64,000 bases of DNA, from the NCBI RefSeq assembly GCF_003944835.1, contig NZ_RWIV01000001.1, positions 969,501-1,033,500 on the forward strand, read 5' to 3'. Under the pieces are notes generated by a model. The model saw nothing but the letters and a program-made list of their open reading frames with translations, did no database searches and was not told the DNA's origin. Position numbers and translations under genes: made by a program. Shown here piece after piece: positions 7,836 to 16,482 of this stretch (the stretch's first letter is position 1; every line of letters begins with the position of its first letter). The DNA comes from Bacillus sp. HMF5848. Lineage in GTDB: Bacteria > Bacillota > Bacilli > Bacillales > HMF5848.

Positions 7836-9095
7836 ATGGAAATAAGCATATTCGGAACACTATGCGCCTTGCTCTTAATCATATTTTTAATTATAAAAGG
7901 TGTCACGCCACCTTATGCTATGATGATAGGTGCATTTATTGGATCTATTATAGGAGGATTATCAGTTGAGCATGCTGTAACCATTATGATTGAAGGAGCC
8001 CAAGGAATGACTGGTGTTGTGTTAAGGGTATTAACAGCAGGGGTTCTAGCGGGAGTCTTAATAGAGTCCGGAGCAGCTAAAATAATAGCCGAGACAATAT
8101 TACAATCGTTAGGTGAAAAAAAAGCACTACTTGCAATTGCAGTTGCCACTATGCTATTAACAGCTGTTGGAGTGTTCATTGCCGTTGCTGTCTTAACAGT
8201 AGCTCCTATTGCATTAGCCATTGCCTCGCGTGCCAATATGTCGAAGCTGGCCGTGTTGCTAGCCATCTCAGGGGGTGGGAAGGCGGGAAATATTATCTCA
8301 CCAAACCCGAATACGATTGCCATTAGTGAATCTTTTGATTTGGCACTTACGTCAGTTATGGTTGCAAATGTAATCCCAGCTTTTATAGGATTAGGCATTA
8401 CATATGTACTTAGTAATATGTGTATAAGTAAAGGTACGCTTATAAAGACGCGAGACTTAGAAGAAAAAATGAAAACAACTGTAGAGAACCCAACATTTTT
8501 GTTAGCCATAATAGCGCCGATGGTTGCGATCTTGCTATTGCTTTTACAGCCAATTTTTAATGTAAGCATCGACCCTTTAATCGCATTGCCTGTTGGTGGC
8601 GTCATCGGGGCCATTGCAATGGGAAGAACTAGAGATTTATTGTCATTTGTCAGTGCTGGCTTAGACAAAATGGGAGGCGTTGCCATTCTACTGATAGGAA
8701 CAGGGACACTCACAGGTGTAATAACGCACTCTGCTTTATTGGAGAAAATATCTGTAGGGATTGAAGCGCTCGGTTTGCCTAGTTTTTCCATTGCTCCTAT
8801 CGCAGGTATCACAATGTCAGCCGCAACAGCTTCAACAGCGGCAGCATCGGCTGCTGCGGGGGCCGCCTTTGCCCCAGCAATATTAAAATTAGGAATAGCC
8901 CCATTGGCAGCGGGTGCGATGGTACACGCAGGTACAGTCGTGTTAGATCATTTGCCTCATGGAACATACTTTCACATTACACGAAATGCAGTTCATATGG
9001 ATATGAAGGAACGTTTTAGACTACTACCATATGAAACGTTAATAGGTATTGTTATTGTAACTGTAAGTGTCCTTATGTTTGGTATATTAGGGTAA
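7836..9095 (+). CDS. GntP-family permease
   Basis: A 419-aa membrane protein with about 12 hydrophobic segments, of the GntP (gluconate:H+ symporter) branch of the ion transporter superfamily. The tandem glycine-rich reentrant regions are visible: GGGKAGNIISPNPNTIAI in the first half and AATASTAAASAAAGAAFAPA in the second, with a conserved HAGTVVLDHLPHG near the C-terminus. Known substrates of the family include gluconate, glycerate and other organic acids. No sugar-acid kinase or dehydrogenase gene is adjacent, so the substrate is unassigned. Confidence 0.88.
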   Translation: MEISIFGTLCALLLIIFLIIKGVTPPYAMMIGAFIGSIIGGLSVEHAVTIMIEGAQGMTGVVLRVLTAGVLAGVLIESGAAKIIAETILQSLGEKKALLAIAVATMLLTAVGVFIAVAVLTVAPIALAIASRANMSKLAVLLAISGGGKAGNIISPNPNTIAISESFDLALTSVMVANVIPAFIGLGITYVLSNMCISKGTLIKTRDLEEKMKTTVENPTFLLAIIAPMVAILLLLLQPIFNVSIDPLIALPVGGVIGAIAMGRTRDLLSFVSAGLDKMGGVAILLIGTGTLTGVITHSALLEKISVGIEALGLPSFSIAPIAGITMSAATASTAAASAAAGAAFAPAILKLGIAPLAAGAMVHAGTVVLDHLPHGTYFHITRNAVHMDMKERFRLLPYETLIGIVIVTVSVLMFGILG

Positions 9096-9135
9096 TGCGT
9101 AAGTGCGATTTTTTACTGCCATAGAGAAATGATGT

Positions 9136-9163
9136 AAAAAAAGCTCCTGTAGAAACAGGAGCT
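9136..9163 (-). terminator. intrinsic terminator of the ATP-grasp gene
   Basis: The stem AGCTCCTGT/ACAGGAGCT (9142-9150 with 9155-9163) ends in seven Ts on the minus strand. Confidence 0.8.
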
Positions 9164-9177
9164 GTACCGTATTTTAT

Positions 9178-10035
9178 TTAGATTGTTAAAGGCATAGCAA
9201 ATGGATCAATATCTTGAGGCATTGTGCTAAAACGTAACTCAAAAGCCTCTTTGTATAGCTGCGCTACTTTTGCTTTTCGTAAGTCATTATGTTCAATAAA
9301 TTTTTCTAAAGCAAAGGTACTGTTTATTTCAAGAACAAGAAGCTCGTTGGATGCAGTATGAAGTATATCGATGGCACAAAATGTCAAGCCAATCTGTTTG
9401 GCCGCCGCAACAGCTAAAGGCTCAAGATGAACTAGTGTTTCAGTATCAATGTCTTCTTTCACTTGTGCGCCGCCGCCTGTTAAGTTGTGGCGCCACGAGC
9501 TTACACGCTCCTTAGCAAACACAAGCTTTACTTGACCATCCAAAACAACTACGCGATATTCTAACGGGGCATCAAAAAATGGGCTAATAGCAATGTTGTG
9601 ACCAGCTGCAAACAATTCTTCACAACCAGCTATTAATTCCTGTTCATTTTGCACAAGGATAACATTAGAACCTGCTGAACCATCATCTTGTTTAATAACA
9701 GCTTTGCCACCAAATGATGAAAAAGTATTAAGGGCTTCTTGCATGACATTAGGAGTATGTTCTTTATACAACGATAACGAATGGTGTCCAGGGTTAACGA
9801 GTAAATCATGCCGAACTGCTGATATACGTGCGAAATTCATAATTTGATACGTACCTGCTTTACTTCTTGATGCTCTAAATGATGTAGCGTTATTTAAACC
9901 AACATCAATTTGATACATAATAAAGGCTTTACTGTCTTTTACGACTTGATAAATCAGCCCATGGTCAATTTCAAAAAATGTGTAACCAGCTGTTGTCATT
10001 GACTCCTGAATAAATTGAAGATATTTACGTTTCAT
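9178..10035 (-). CDS. ATP-grasp family protein
   Basis: A 285-aa protein with an ATP-grasp fold of the RimK/YheC-like kind. KAVIKQDDGSAGSNVILV is the glycine-rich nucleotide loop, APLEYRVVVLDGQVKLVFAK the central strands, and FCAIDILHTASNELLVLEIN the metal-binding Asp/Glu/Asn end. Such enzymes ligate a carboxylate to an amine or thiol via an acyl-phosphate. The first ~100 residues do not match a domain I recognise. ATG 10035 is favoured by GGGGG 7 nt upstream over an in-frame start 8 codons earlier. It is monocistronic, and the substrate is unknown. Confidence 0.8.
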   Translation of the reverse strand: MKRKYLQFIQESMTTAGYTFFEIDHGLIYQVVKDSKAFIMYQIDVGLNNATSFRASRSKAGTYQIMNFARISAVRHDLLVNPGHHSLSLYKEHTPNVMQEALNTFSSFGGKAVIKQDDGSAGSNVILVQNEQELIAGCEELFAAGHNIAISPFFDAPLEYRVVVLDGQVKLVFAKERVSSWRHNLTGGGAQVKEDIDTETLVHLEPLAVAAAKQIGLTFCAIDILHTASNELLVLEINSTFALEKFIEHNDLRKAKVAQLYKEAFELRFSTMPQDIDPFAMPLTI

Positions 10036-10255
10036 GCATGTGCCCCCTACCATTATCAATGGTTTCCAATTCTAATACTATCTAAAAAAGTGATAGTTCC
10101 GCGCAAGTGCCTTCTTTTTTAAAAAAGATAAGGTTCTTTTGAGAAGAATTTTAGTATTCTAAAACCCCCAATGCTTAAGCTGTGAGAGTTGTCAGTAGCT
10201 TAATAATAAGAGGGAAAGGGCAGTTCGTCTAGTGAAATTTTTTATAACAATCGAC

Positions 10256-11179
10256 TTATTTTTTTTCTGCCAATTTTTCTAATAAAACCTGTATGTCTTT
10301 GCTTAATGGAACGGTAACATCAATATGTTTGTCTAAAAATGGATGATAAAAAGATAAAGCATGAGCATGTAATGCTTGCTTCTCTAAAGTCTGCCTTTTA
10401 CTTCCATACAATGTATCTCCAACTAATGGATGTCCAATGGAAGACATGTGAACCCGTATTTGATGAGTTCGCCCTGTTTCAAGTGTACATTTGACAACGG
10501 ATATTTTACTTTTTGGAAACGTATCTACAACGCGATAATGTGTTACAGCATGTTGTCCATTTGATGACACTCGTCGGCGTGTACTGTGATGACGGTCTTT
10601 TCCGATATTAGCGTTAATGATCCCTGTTTGCTGCTTCACAATACCTTCCACTACAGCTGTGTATGTGCGTTTAATTTTTCGCTCTGCTAATAATCCATCG
10701 AACATGGCTCCTGCTAGTTTATGTTTTGCGAATAATACCCCCCCGCTTGTATCTTTATCAAGTCTATGTATGTGATGTGGTCTGCAATGAATACCTGTAT
10801 CATCAAAGTAACCAGCTACTCTATTTGCAAGTGTGTTCGTTTGCTTCGGTACATTTGGATGTGTATCAATACCTGCAGGCTTATTTACGACTAGCACATG
10901 CAAATCTTCATAGCATATATTAATTGAATCGTGTTCTGTTATAATGTCGTGGTCTTCTTCCGTAAACATTTTGATGGACAACGTATCATTTAGCTTAAGT
11001 GGGTGCCGCCAGTTTAGAGCCTCACCATTGACTAGAACACTTTTATTCATCCGCCATTCGTGTAAAGTTTTTCTAGGAACTCGCCATTGATTTATTAACA
11101 ACTCTTCAAGACTCTTTTGGGCCCACTGATATGGGACAACTAGCTCTAAGCAATCCCCATTTCGTTTTTGTTTTATCAT
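10256..11179 (-). CDS. yhcT: RluA-family 23S/tRNA pseudouridine synthase
   Basis: A 307-aa RNA pseudouridine synthase. It has an S4-like N-terminal region (residues 25-70, with KSVLVNGEALNWRHPL), then the catalytic domain with the RluA motif HRLDKDTSG, where D141 is the nucleophile, and the downstream LETGRTHQIRVHM and HPLVGDTLYG motifs. ATG 11179 lies 8 nt from AAGGAG; the upstream GTG at 11188 would abut it. The divergent neighbour is YhcU, as in B. subtilis, which supports YhcT as the ortholog. The exact RNA target is unproven. Confidence 0.93.
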   Translation of the reverse strand: MIKQKRNGDCLELVVPYQWAQKSLEELLINQWRVPRKTLHEWRMNKSVLVNGEALNWRHPLKLNDTLSIKMFTEEDHDIITEHDSINICYEDLHVLVVNKPAGIDTHPNVPKQTNTLANRVAGYFDDTGIHCRPHHIHRLDKDTSGGVLFAKHKLAGAMFDGLLAERKIKRTYTAVVEGIVKQQTGIINANIGKDRHHSTRRRVSSNGQHAVTHYRVVDTFPKSKISVVKCTLETGRTHQIRVHMSSIGHPLVGDTLYGSKRQTLEKQALHAHALSFYHPFLDKHIDVTVPLSKDIQVLLEKLAEKK

Positions 11180-11314
11180 CTTTGCCACTCCTTCTACTTC
11201 CTGACTGTACCGGTAACACTTACCTTCTCACAGAATGTATATTATATGGTATCATTTTTTTATATCACACTAGTGTAGCAAAATATGTTTTTTGAGTGAG
11301 AGAAGGTGTTTTTG

Positions 11315-11716
11315 TTGAAAATTGTGCAGGCTGCAACTCCGGAACAAGAAGTTCATATTCAGGAGTTAGTTGATTACATAAGCACAGATATTTTACCAAA
11401 GTTTTTTTCGGATGATACAATTGAAGACTTTGAAAGAAAAGAAATTCTGCGTTTACAGGTTAACAAAGAAGCTTACAATGGAACTTTGAAAGAGGCTTTT
11501 CAGTTAATCTCAAGTCTACAGGCAATTATTGCTGTTTTAGAAACGATTCAATCAGAGGAAATAGTAGAAACGCACAAGGATGTATTTAGAAATAATATTG
11601 ATACATTACATGATTTCGGTTTTTCATTTCCATTCACACTTGAACAGTTTACTACCCCACTGACATTACAGCAAATAAGCTTATATGCGAGGCCGGAAAA
11701 CAAGTATCTCGTTTAA
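11315..11716 (+). CDS. yhcU: YhcU family protein (DUF5365)
   Basis: A 133-aa acidic, probably all-helical soluble protein (KIVQAATPEQEVHIQELVDY at the N-terminus) of unknown function. It lies next to the YhcT-type pseudouridine synthase, the arrangement found in B. subtilis, and its length and start agree with YhcU. A TTG start at 11315 is chosen: AGAAGGTG ends 6 nt upstream, whereas the GTG at 11306 overlaps that SD. It has its own terminator. Confidence 0.8.
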   Translation: MKIVQAATPEQEVHIQELVDYISTDILPKFFSDDTIEDFERKEILRLQVNKEAYNGTLKEAFQLISSLQAIIAVLETIQSEEIVETHKDVFRNNIDTLHDFGFSFPFTLEQFTTPLTLQQISLYARPENKYLV

Positions 11717-11735
11717 TTAAAGCTCATGAACTATT

Positions 11736-11773
11736 AAACTGCATTCCAAAGGGAGATGCAGTTTGTCTTTTTT
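11736..11773 (+). terminator. intrinsic terminator after yhcU
   Basis: AAACTGCAT (11736-11744) pairs with ATGCAGTTT (11756-11764), followed by a T-rich tract. Confidence 0.8.
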
Positions 11774-11884
11774 ATAAGGCTACCCAGTATCGTTATGGGC
11801 AGGATTGCATATTTTCATGCGCCATGTTGCGAATTTTTCATTAGCATGGATGTCTGTGTTAAAGTGTAATGTGATTTGTCAATT

Positions 11885-11928
11885 GATTGTAGCGAAATGT
11901 AGCGAAAATCAACAACAAGGTTTAACAC
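11885..11928 (+). repeat. deleted copy of the GC-rich intergenic repeat
   Basis: The first 12 bases (GATTGTAGCGAA) equal the left end of the element at 14675, and the next 31 bases match its right end at 27 positions (AGCGAAAATCAACA core). The ~95-bp GC-rich middle is missing. The rest of the 11717-12019 gap holds only the yhcU terminator and AT-rich sequence. Confidence 0.6.
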
Positions 11929-12019
11929 ATTCTTTTATAAAAGTAATAAGGCTATTTTGTAATGGAAAATAAATGATACAATGTATATATAATACACTTT
12001 TAAGTAAGGCAGGATTTCT

Positions 12020-13459
12020 ATGTTTAAAGATAGTAGTATACTTGATAGCAAAATATCAATAAAAGAAGCGCTTGAGATTTCTCCATTTCCAGTATTAATA
12101 GGAAAAGGAGGGTTCTTTTTATATGCAAACCGACATGCTTTAAGCTTATTGGAGACTGATAATGTTGAACAGGTGATAGGTAAAAATGTCATTGAACTAA
12201 CTCACGAAAGTTCGATTTTCGAGACGAAAAATTTCTTAGAAGATCTCAAACAACACAAGCAGTATGATAATTCTGCGAAAAAAATTGTCACTTTTAAACA
12301 TAATATATTAGAAATAGAATCTGTAGTTACTCGTATTACACTTTTCGATGAAGAGATTGATGTCGTTTTTATTAAGGATCACAGCCAAATAAAAGAAATG
12401 GAGCAAAAATACTTAATTCAACAAAACCACTATCAAACCTTGATTGACAACTCTATTGATACGGTGGCATTAATTACAGCTGACCATATTTTTAAATACA
12501 TAAATAAGTCAGGGTTAAAATTACTTGGAGCTAAAGAGCGAAAAGAAATTATCGGAAAGTCGTTGTTCGATTTTGTTCCGAAACAGTATCATGATGATAT
12601 GCTTTATCGAACGAATCATGTTATCCAAAATCAGTGTATAGGTTCGGCGAAGGAACGTGAAATGATCCGAATAGATGGTAGTTCGAGACACGTGGAGTCA
12701 GTTGTCATGCCATTTTATATTGACAATAATCCATCATTACAAGTGATTATCCGCGATATCACGGAACAAAAACAAAACTTAAAGCATATTATCCAATCAG
12801 AAAAATTGTTAACAGCGGGACAGTTATCTGCCGGAATTGCACATGAAATACGAAATCCATTAACATCTATAAAAGGGTTTCTTCAATTTATGGAGAATAA
12901 GATTCCTCAAGAAAATCAGATGTACACACAAATCATGATGGATGAAATAGATAAAATAGAGAGAATTACGGGAGAAATGCTATCCTTATCTAAACCACAG
13001 GCATATCAATATAGTAAACATAATCTTGTTATATTAATCCGCGAAGTTATTACGTTACTGAACCCACAGGCTATATTGAAAAATGTTGAGTTCAGTATTG
13101 ATTTTAAGGTGACGCAATTTGATTTCAACTGTGATAAGCAACAAATAAAACAAGTTTTCATTAATGTTATTAAAAATGCAATTGAAGCAATGGAACATGG
13201 GGGACTTGTTTCAATTGTGACCGAAGCCTCTGAGAAAGGTCTTAATATTCATATAACAGACCAAGGTCAAGGCATTCCTAAAGATACTTTAACTAAAGTA
13301 AGTGACCCATTTTTTACAACGAAAGGAACTGGCACCGGACTAGGACTAACAATCTGTAATGCAATAATTAAAGACTATGAAGGTGAGATAGTAATTAATA
13401 GTAAAGAACAAGAAGGAACTACTGTAACAGTGGTATTACCTGCAAATACAAACGTTTAA
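12020..13459 (+). CDS. PAS-domain sensor histidine kinase (sporulation-kinase type)
   Basis: A 479-aa cytoplasmic kinase. Two PAS-like domains occupy roughly residues 17-125 and 137-250. The HisKA box SAGIAHEIRNPLTSIKGF places the phospho-acceptor at H275. The HATPase domain has the N box (INVIKNAIEAME), G1 (DQGQGIP) and G2 (GTGLGLTICNAI). There is no transmembrane segment and no partner response regulator nearby. Such orphan kinases with this H-box (KinA, KinC, KinE) feed the Spo0F/Spo0A phosphorelay, which is the likely role here. The SD is weak (AGGC/AGGA). A terminator follows directly. Confidence 0.9.
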   Translation: MFKDSSILDSKISIKEALEISPFPVLIGKGGFFLYANRHALSLLETDNVEQVIGKNVIELTHESSIFETKNFLEDLKQHKQYDNSAKKIVTFKHNILEIESVVTRITLFDEEIDVVFIKDHSQIKEMEQKYLIQQNHYQTLIDNSIDTVALITADHIFKYINKSGLKLLGAKERKEIIGKSLFDFVPKQYHDDMLYRTNHVIQNQCIGSAKEREMIRIDGSSRHVESVVMPFYIDNNPSLQVIIRDITEQKQNLKHIIQSEKLLTAGQLSAGIAHEIRNPLTSIKGFLQFMENKIPQENQMYTQIMMDEIDKIERITGEMLSLSKPQAYQYSKHNLVILIREVITLLNPQAILKNVEFSIDFKVTQFDFNCDKQQIKQVFINVIKNAIEAMEHGGLVSIVTEASEKGLNIHITDQGQGIPKDTLTKVSDPFFTTKGTGTGLGLTICNAIIKDYEGEIVINSKEQEGTTVTVVLPANTNV

Positions 13460-13493
13460 AAGAACCGGACATAAGTTGTCGGTTCTTCTTTAA
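13459..13493 (+). terminator. intrinsic terminator of the histidine kinase
   Basis: AAGAACCG..ACA pairs with TGT..CGGTTCTT (13460-13487, one bulged G at 13468), followed by a T-rich tail. Confidence 0.75.
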
Positions 13494-13500
13494 TGTAATT

Positions 13501-13538
13501 AAAAATAGACAATAGGGTGAAGGCAGTAAGCTTCACCC
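13501..13538 (-). terminator. candidate terminator of the bdb pair
   Basis: GGGTGAAG (13515-13522) pairs with CTTCACCC (13531-13538). On the minus strand the hairpin is followed by a T-rich stretch (13501-13514), suited to ending the transcript of the two genes at 13609-14526. Confidence 0.55.
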
Positions 13539-13608
13539 CCGCATGTATGAATTCCTGTATCGTTTGTTTGTTAGGATACGACAAAAAAATTATGTTTATT
13601 ATATGTGT

Positions 13609-14079
13609 CTACTCTAATACGTTCTCATTCAACCATGCTTCAAATACATCTTCTTCTGCATAGCCTACTGTACGATTTGCTTCTTGTCCATCAACAAAAT
13701 GGATAAGAGTTGGTGTTCCCTCAAGACCATATGTGTCCCATGCTTCGGGAAATTCTAATACATTGAACATTTTTAAATCAATACCCATATCTTCTGCTAA
13801 CGGTACAAGAATCGGTGCTGTTTTTACACATGCTGGACATGTAGGGCTATAAAAATATACAGACACTGTTTCATTTTTATTTAAAGCTGATTCTAGTTCA
13901 TCAGGTAAAATAACATTTTGATAATTTGGGTCATCTAGCTGTTTTAATGTTTCGGGATGTAAAGTTTCTTTACCAAAGGGATTGCCTTGTGCTTGCTGCT
14001 GTTGTTGGTAATTGGTTAATAAAAATAAAGCTAGAAATAAACCAACTACAATAGCAGAAAAAATAATTATTTTTTTCAT
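13609..14079 (-). CDS. membrane-anchored thioredoxin-like protein
   Basis: A 156-aa extracytoplasmic redox protein. An N-terminal hydrophobic anchor (residues 3-22) and a Gln-rich linker precede a thioredoxin fold with active-site CPAC (C81, C84) in VYFYSPTCPACVK and the cis-Pro loop LEGTPTLIHF. It lies 27 bp downstream of a DsbB-like gene on the same strand, so it is the probable thiol oxidase partner (BdbA/BdbD-like role) that BdbC re-oxidises. It is shorter than BdbD. It could alternatively act in reduction; the CPAC dipeptide does not settle the direction. Confidence 0.85.
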   Translation of the reverse strand: MKKIIIFSAIVVGLFLALFLLTNYQQQQQAQGNPFGKETLHPETLKQLDDPNYQNVILPDELESALNKNETVSVYFYSPTCPACVKTAPILVPLAEDMGIDLKMFNVLEFPEAWDTYGLEGTPTLIHFVDGQEANRTVGYAEEDVFEAWLNENVLE

Positions 14080-14106
14080 AACTGAACTTCAAACCTTTCA
14101 CTATTT

Positions 14107-14526
14107 TTATTTTTTTAAAATGAAAATTGACATAATAAAGATAGTTGTAAATGCAATAAAAGCTAATACAGGTATACTAATAAAGCCGAACCAATTAATA
14201 TAAGTGGTTGTACAAGGTATAATAGTACATGAAGGACTAGCCGATTGGAAGGCAGGCACCTTTTGAATTAAGATATGATAGAAAGAAATAAGTCCTCCGA
14301 TACTAGACATAGCTATACTATATCGTGCGAATAAATAATCTTTTTTTATGATTGCTATACCTAGTAATATAACTAAAGGGTACATGAATATTCGTTGATA
14401 CCAACACAGTTCACAAGGAATGTACTTTTGTACTTCAGAAAAAAATAAACTTCCAATTGTCGCTACCAAGCTTGCAGCCCAGGAAACAAATAATGCATTG
14501 TCTTTTGATAGGATATTGTTTCGCAA
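14107..14526 (-). CDS. bdbC: disulfide bond formation protein, DsbB/BdbC family
   Basis: About 139 aa with four transmembrane helices. It passes electrons from an extracytoplasmic thiol oxidase to quinone. Both loop cysteine pairs are present: CELC with the following WYQRIFMYPL, and the second pair in SCTIIPC. A TTG start at 14526 is placed 6 nt after GGGTG; a GTG three codons upstream (14535) lies inside that SD-like sequence. It is first gene of a two-gene operon with the thioredoxin-like partner. In B. subtilis BdbC is used for competence proteins and other secreted disulfide proteins. Confidence 0.9.
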   Translation of the reverse strand: MRNNILSKDNALFVSWAASLVATIGSLFFSEVQKYIPCELCWYQRIFMYPLVILLGIAIIKKDYLFARYSIAMSSIGGLISFYHILIQKVPAFQSASPSCTIIPCTTTYINWFGFISIPVLAFIAFTTIFIMSIFILKK

Positions 14527-14674
14527 GTCTATCACCCATTCAGTTTATTTGCCTTGATTACAGGGAACATAGTTACATTATTAAATTATAATACGCACAT
14601 TCATAAAATGAAAAGAAATTCTATTTATTTTATTGACTTTGTTAAAGATAATTGTTGATTTTTAAATATTTTAT

Positions 14675-14813
14675 GATTGTAGCGAACCGCACGAGACTCC
14701 AGCGGGAAGAGCGGTAGACGGGTGACCCCACAGGCGCTTGTGCCGAGGAAGGTCCCGAACCGCCCGCGGAAAGCGAGTGCAATGGAGCGAAAATCAACAC
14801 CGAAGTTTAACAG
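14675..14813 (+). repeat. GC-rich Bacillaceae-type intergenic repeat (~139 bp)
   Basis: A block much richer in GC than its surroundings, starting GATTGTAGCGAACCGC and ending GCGAAAATCAACACC plus GTTTAACAG. It has the CGAGACTCCAGCGGGA, GACCCCACAGG and CCGCGGAAAGCGAGTGCA phrases that I recognise from dispersed intergenic repeats of Bacillus and relatives. It fills most of the gap between bdbC and yhcX and reads open into the yhcX frame, artificially lengthening that ORF. A deleted copy lies at 11885. Confidence 0.75.
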
Positions 14814-14842
14814 AGCTTATTTTTAAAAAGGGGGAGAATCAT

Positions 14843-16378
14843 GTGTCAAAGATAGATTTAAGTAAATTTGAAAAAAAAATGATAGTAAGGCAAATTACAT
14901 TTACTGATATAGATGATATTATTAAGCTTCAAGAAGTTTGTTTTCCAGGCATGGTCCCTTGGAAACGAGACCATTTAGAAAGTCATTTGTCACACTTTCC
15001 TGAAGGGCAGATATGTGCAGAATATGATGGTCAAATTATTGGATCATGCTCTAGCTTAATCGTAAACTTTGATGAATACGACGATAAGCATACGTGGGAT
15101 GACATAACCGATGAAGGTTACATAACAAATCACAATCCCGACGGGTATAATTTATATGGAATTGAAGTGATGGTTCACCCTGAATTTAGAGGAAAGAAGG
15201 TTGGACAACGTCTTTACGAGGCACGAAAAGATTTAACAAGACGTTTGAACTTAAAAAGCATAATTATTGGAGGACGTATTCCGAATTATTATAAACACGC
15301 AGATGAACTATCGCCGCGTTCATATGTAAAAGAAGTTATTCGGCATAAACTGTATGATCCTGTTCTATCATTTCAATTACTAAATGGATTCACACTAATG
15401 CGAATTAATCCAAATTATTTACCTGATGATGTTCGTTCGCATAGCTATGCCACTTTAATGGAGTGGAACAATGTTGATTATATTGGAAAGACAAAACAAC
15501 ATTATAAAACGAGTTTTCCTGTTAGAATATGTGTCGTTCAGTATATGATGAAACGAATTACAACCTTTGAAGAGTTTGCTAAGCAAGTGGAATATTATGT
15601 GGATGTTGCTGCTGATAGCAAAAGTGATTTTGCCGTATTTCCTGAAATTTTTACGACGCAGCTTATGTCACTATTTGAAGAGAAATCACCAAGCCAGGCT
15701 GTTCGAAGAGTAACAGAATATACTGAAGACTACATAACACTCTTTACAGATCTTGCAATTAAATATAACGTAAATATTATTGGTGGTTCACATTTAGTTG
15801 AGGAAGAAGGAAAAGTGTACAACATTTCGTATTTATTTAGACGAGATGGCACGATTGAGAAGCAGTACAAGCTTCATATTACACCGAATGAGCGAAAATG
15901 GTGGGGCATTAGTAAAGGCGATAAAGTACACGTATTTGATACAGATTGTGGGAAGATAGCTATCCAAATTTGCTATGATATAGAGTTCCCAGAGTTAGCA
16001 CGTATTGCGGTTGATAAAGGAGCAAAAATAATATTCACACCGTTTTGTACAGAGGATCGTCAAGGGTATTTAAGAGTACGTTATTGTGCGCAGGCACGTG
16101 CGGTAGAGAATCAAGTGTACACTGTTATTGCAGGTACAGTAGGAAATTTACCTCAAGTTGAGAACATGGATATTCAATATGCAAAATCAGCAATATTCGC
16201 GCCTTCTGACTTTGAGTTTGCACGTGATGGTATTGTTGGTGAATGTAGTGACAACGTAGAAATGGTTGTAATCGGTGATGTTGATTTAGAAATATTACGC
16301 AGACAACGACAATCCGGCACAGTTCGTCAATTAAAGGATAGACGAAAAGACATTTACGAAGTGGATTACAAAAAATAA
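14843..16378 (+). CDS. yhcX: GNAT acetyltransferase-nitrilase fusion, YhcX
   Basis: A 511-aa two-domain enzyme. Residues 12-190 are a GNAT domain with the acetyl-CoA motif VHPEFRGKKVGQRLYE (111-126). Residues 227-511 are a carbon-nitrogen hydrolase with the Glu-Lys-Cys triad: E268 in FPEIF, K343 in QYKLHITPNE and C377 in IQICYDIEFPE. B. subtilis YhcX has the same fusion; the substrate is unknown, and the hydrolase is probably an amidase. GTG 14843 lies 6 nt after AAAGGGGGAG. An upstream in-frame extension to 14738 comes from the repeat element and is not protein-coding. pgcA follows on the same strand. Confidence 0.92.
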   Translation: MSKIDLSKFEKKMIVRQITFTDIDDIIKLQEVCFPGMVPWKRDHLESHLSHFPEGQICAEYDGQIIGSCSSLIVNFDEYDDKHTWDDITDEGYITNHNPDGYNLYGIEVMVHPEFRGKKVGQRLYEARKDLTRRLNLKSIIIGGRIPNYYKHADELSPRSYVKEVIRHKLYDPVLSFQLLNGFTLMRINPNYLPDDVRSHSYATLMEWNNVDYIGKTKQHYKTSFPVRICVVQYMMKRITTFEEFAKQVEYYVDVAADSKSDFAVFPEIFTTQLMSLFEEKSPSQAVRRVTEYTEDYITLFTDLAIKYNVNIIGGSHLVEEEGKVYNISYLFRRDGTIEKQYKLHITPNERKWWGISKGDKVHVFDTDCGKIAIQICYDIEFPELARIAVDKGAKIIFTPFCTEDRQGYLRVRYCAQARAVENQVYTVIAGTVGNLPQVENMDIQYAKSAIFAPSDFEFARDGIVGECSDNVEMVVIGDVDLEILRRQRQSGTVRQLKDRRKDIYEVDYKK

Positions 16379-16482
16379 TTCGTGAATTTTTTAAGAAAAT
16401 TTGTCGAAACACTTGCAGGATTGTCTAATTTCATAAAAAATATGAGAGATAGTTTATTTATTACTTGGGAGGTAAAATCAAG

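Noticed and set aside
7913-8812. 299-codon open frame antisense to the GntP-family gene
   Set aside because: No SD, composition typical of a shadow frame, and the plus-strand protein has clear family motifs.
14738-14842. Thirty-five-codon N-terminal extension of YhcX
   Set aside because: It lies in the GC-rich repeat, encodes an Arg-rich unrelated stretch, and the GTG at 14843 has a strong SD.
16400-16408. Spo0A box TTTGTCGAA before pgcA (and another at 63328-63336)
   Set aside because: One such 9-mer is expected by chance in 64 kb of this base composition; no paired promoter context supports it.
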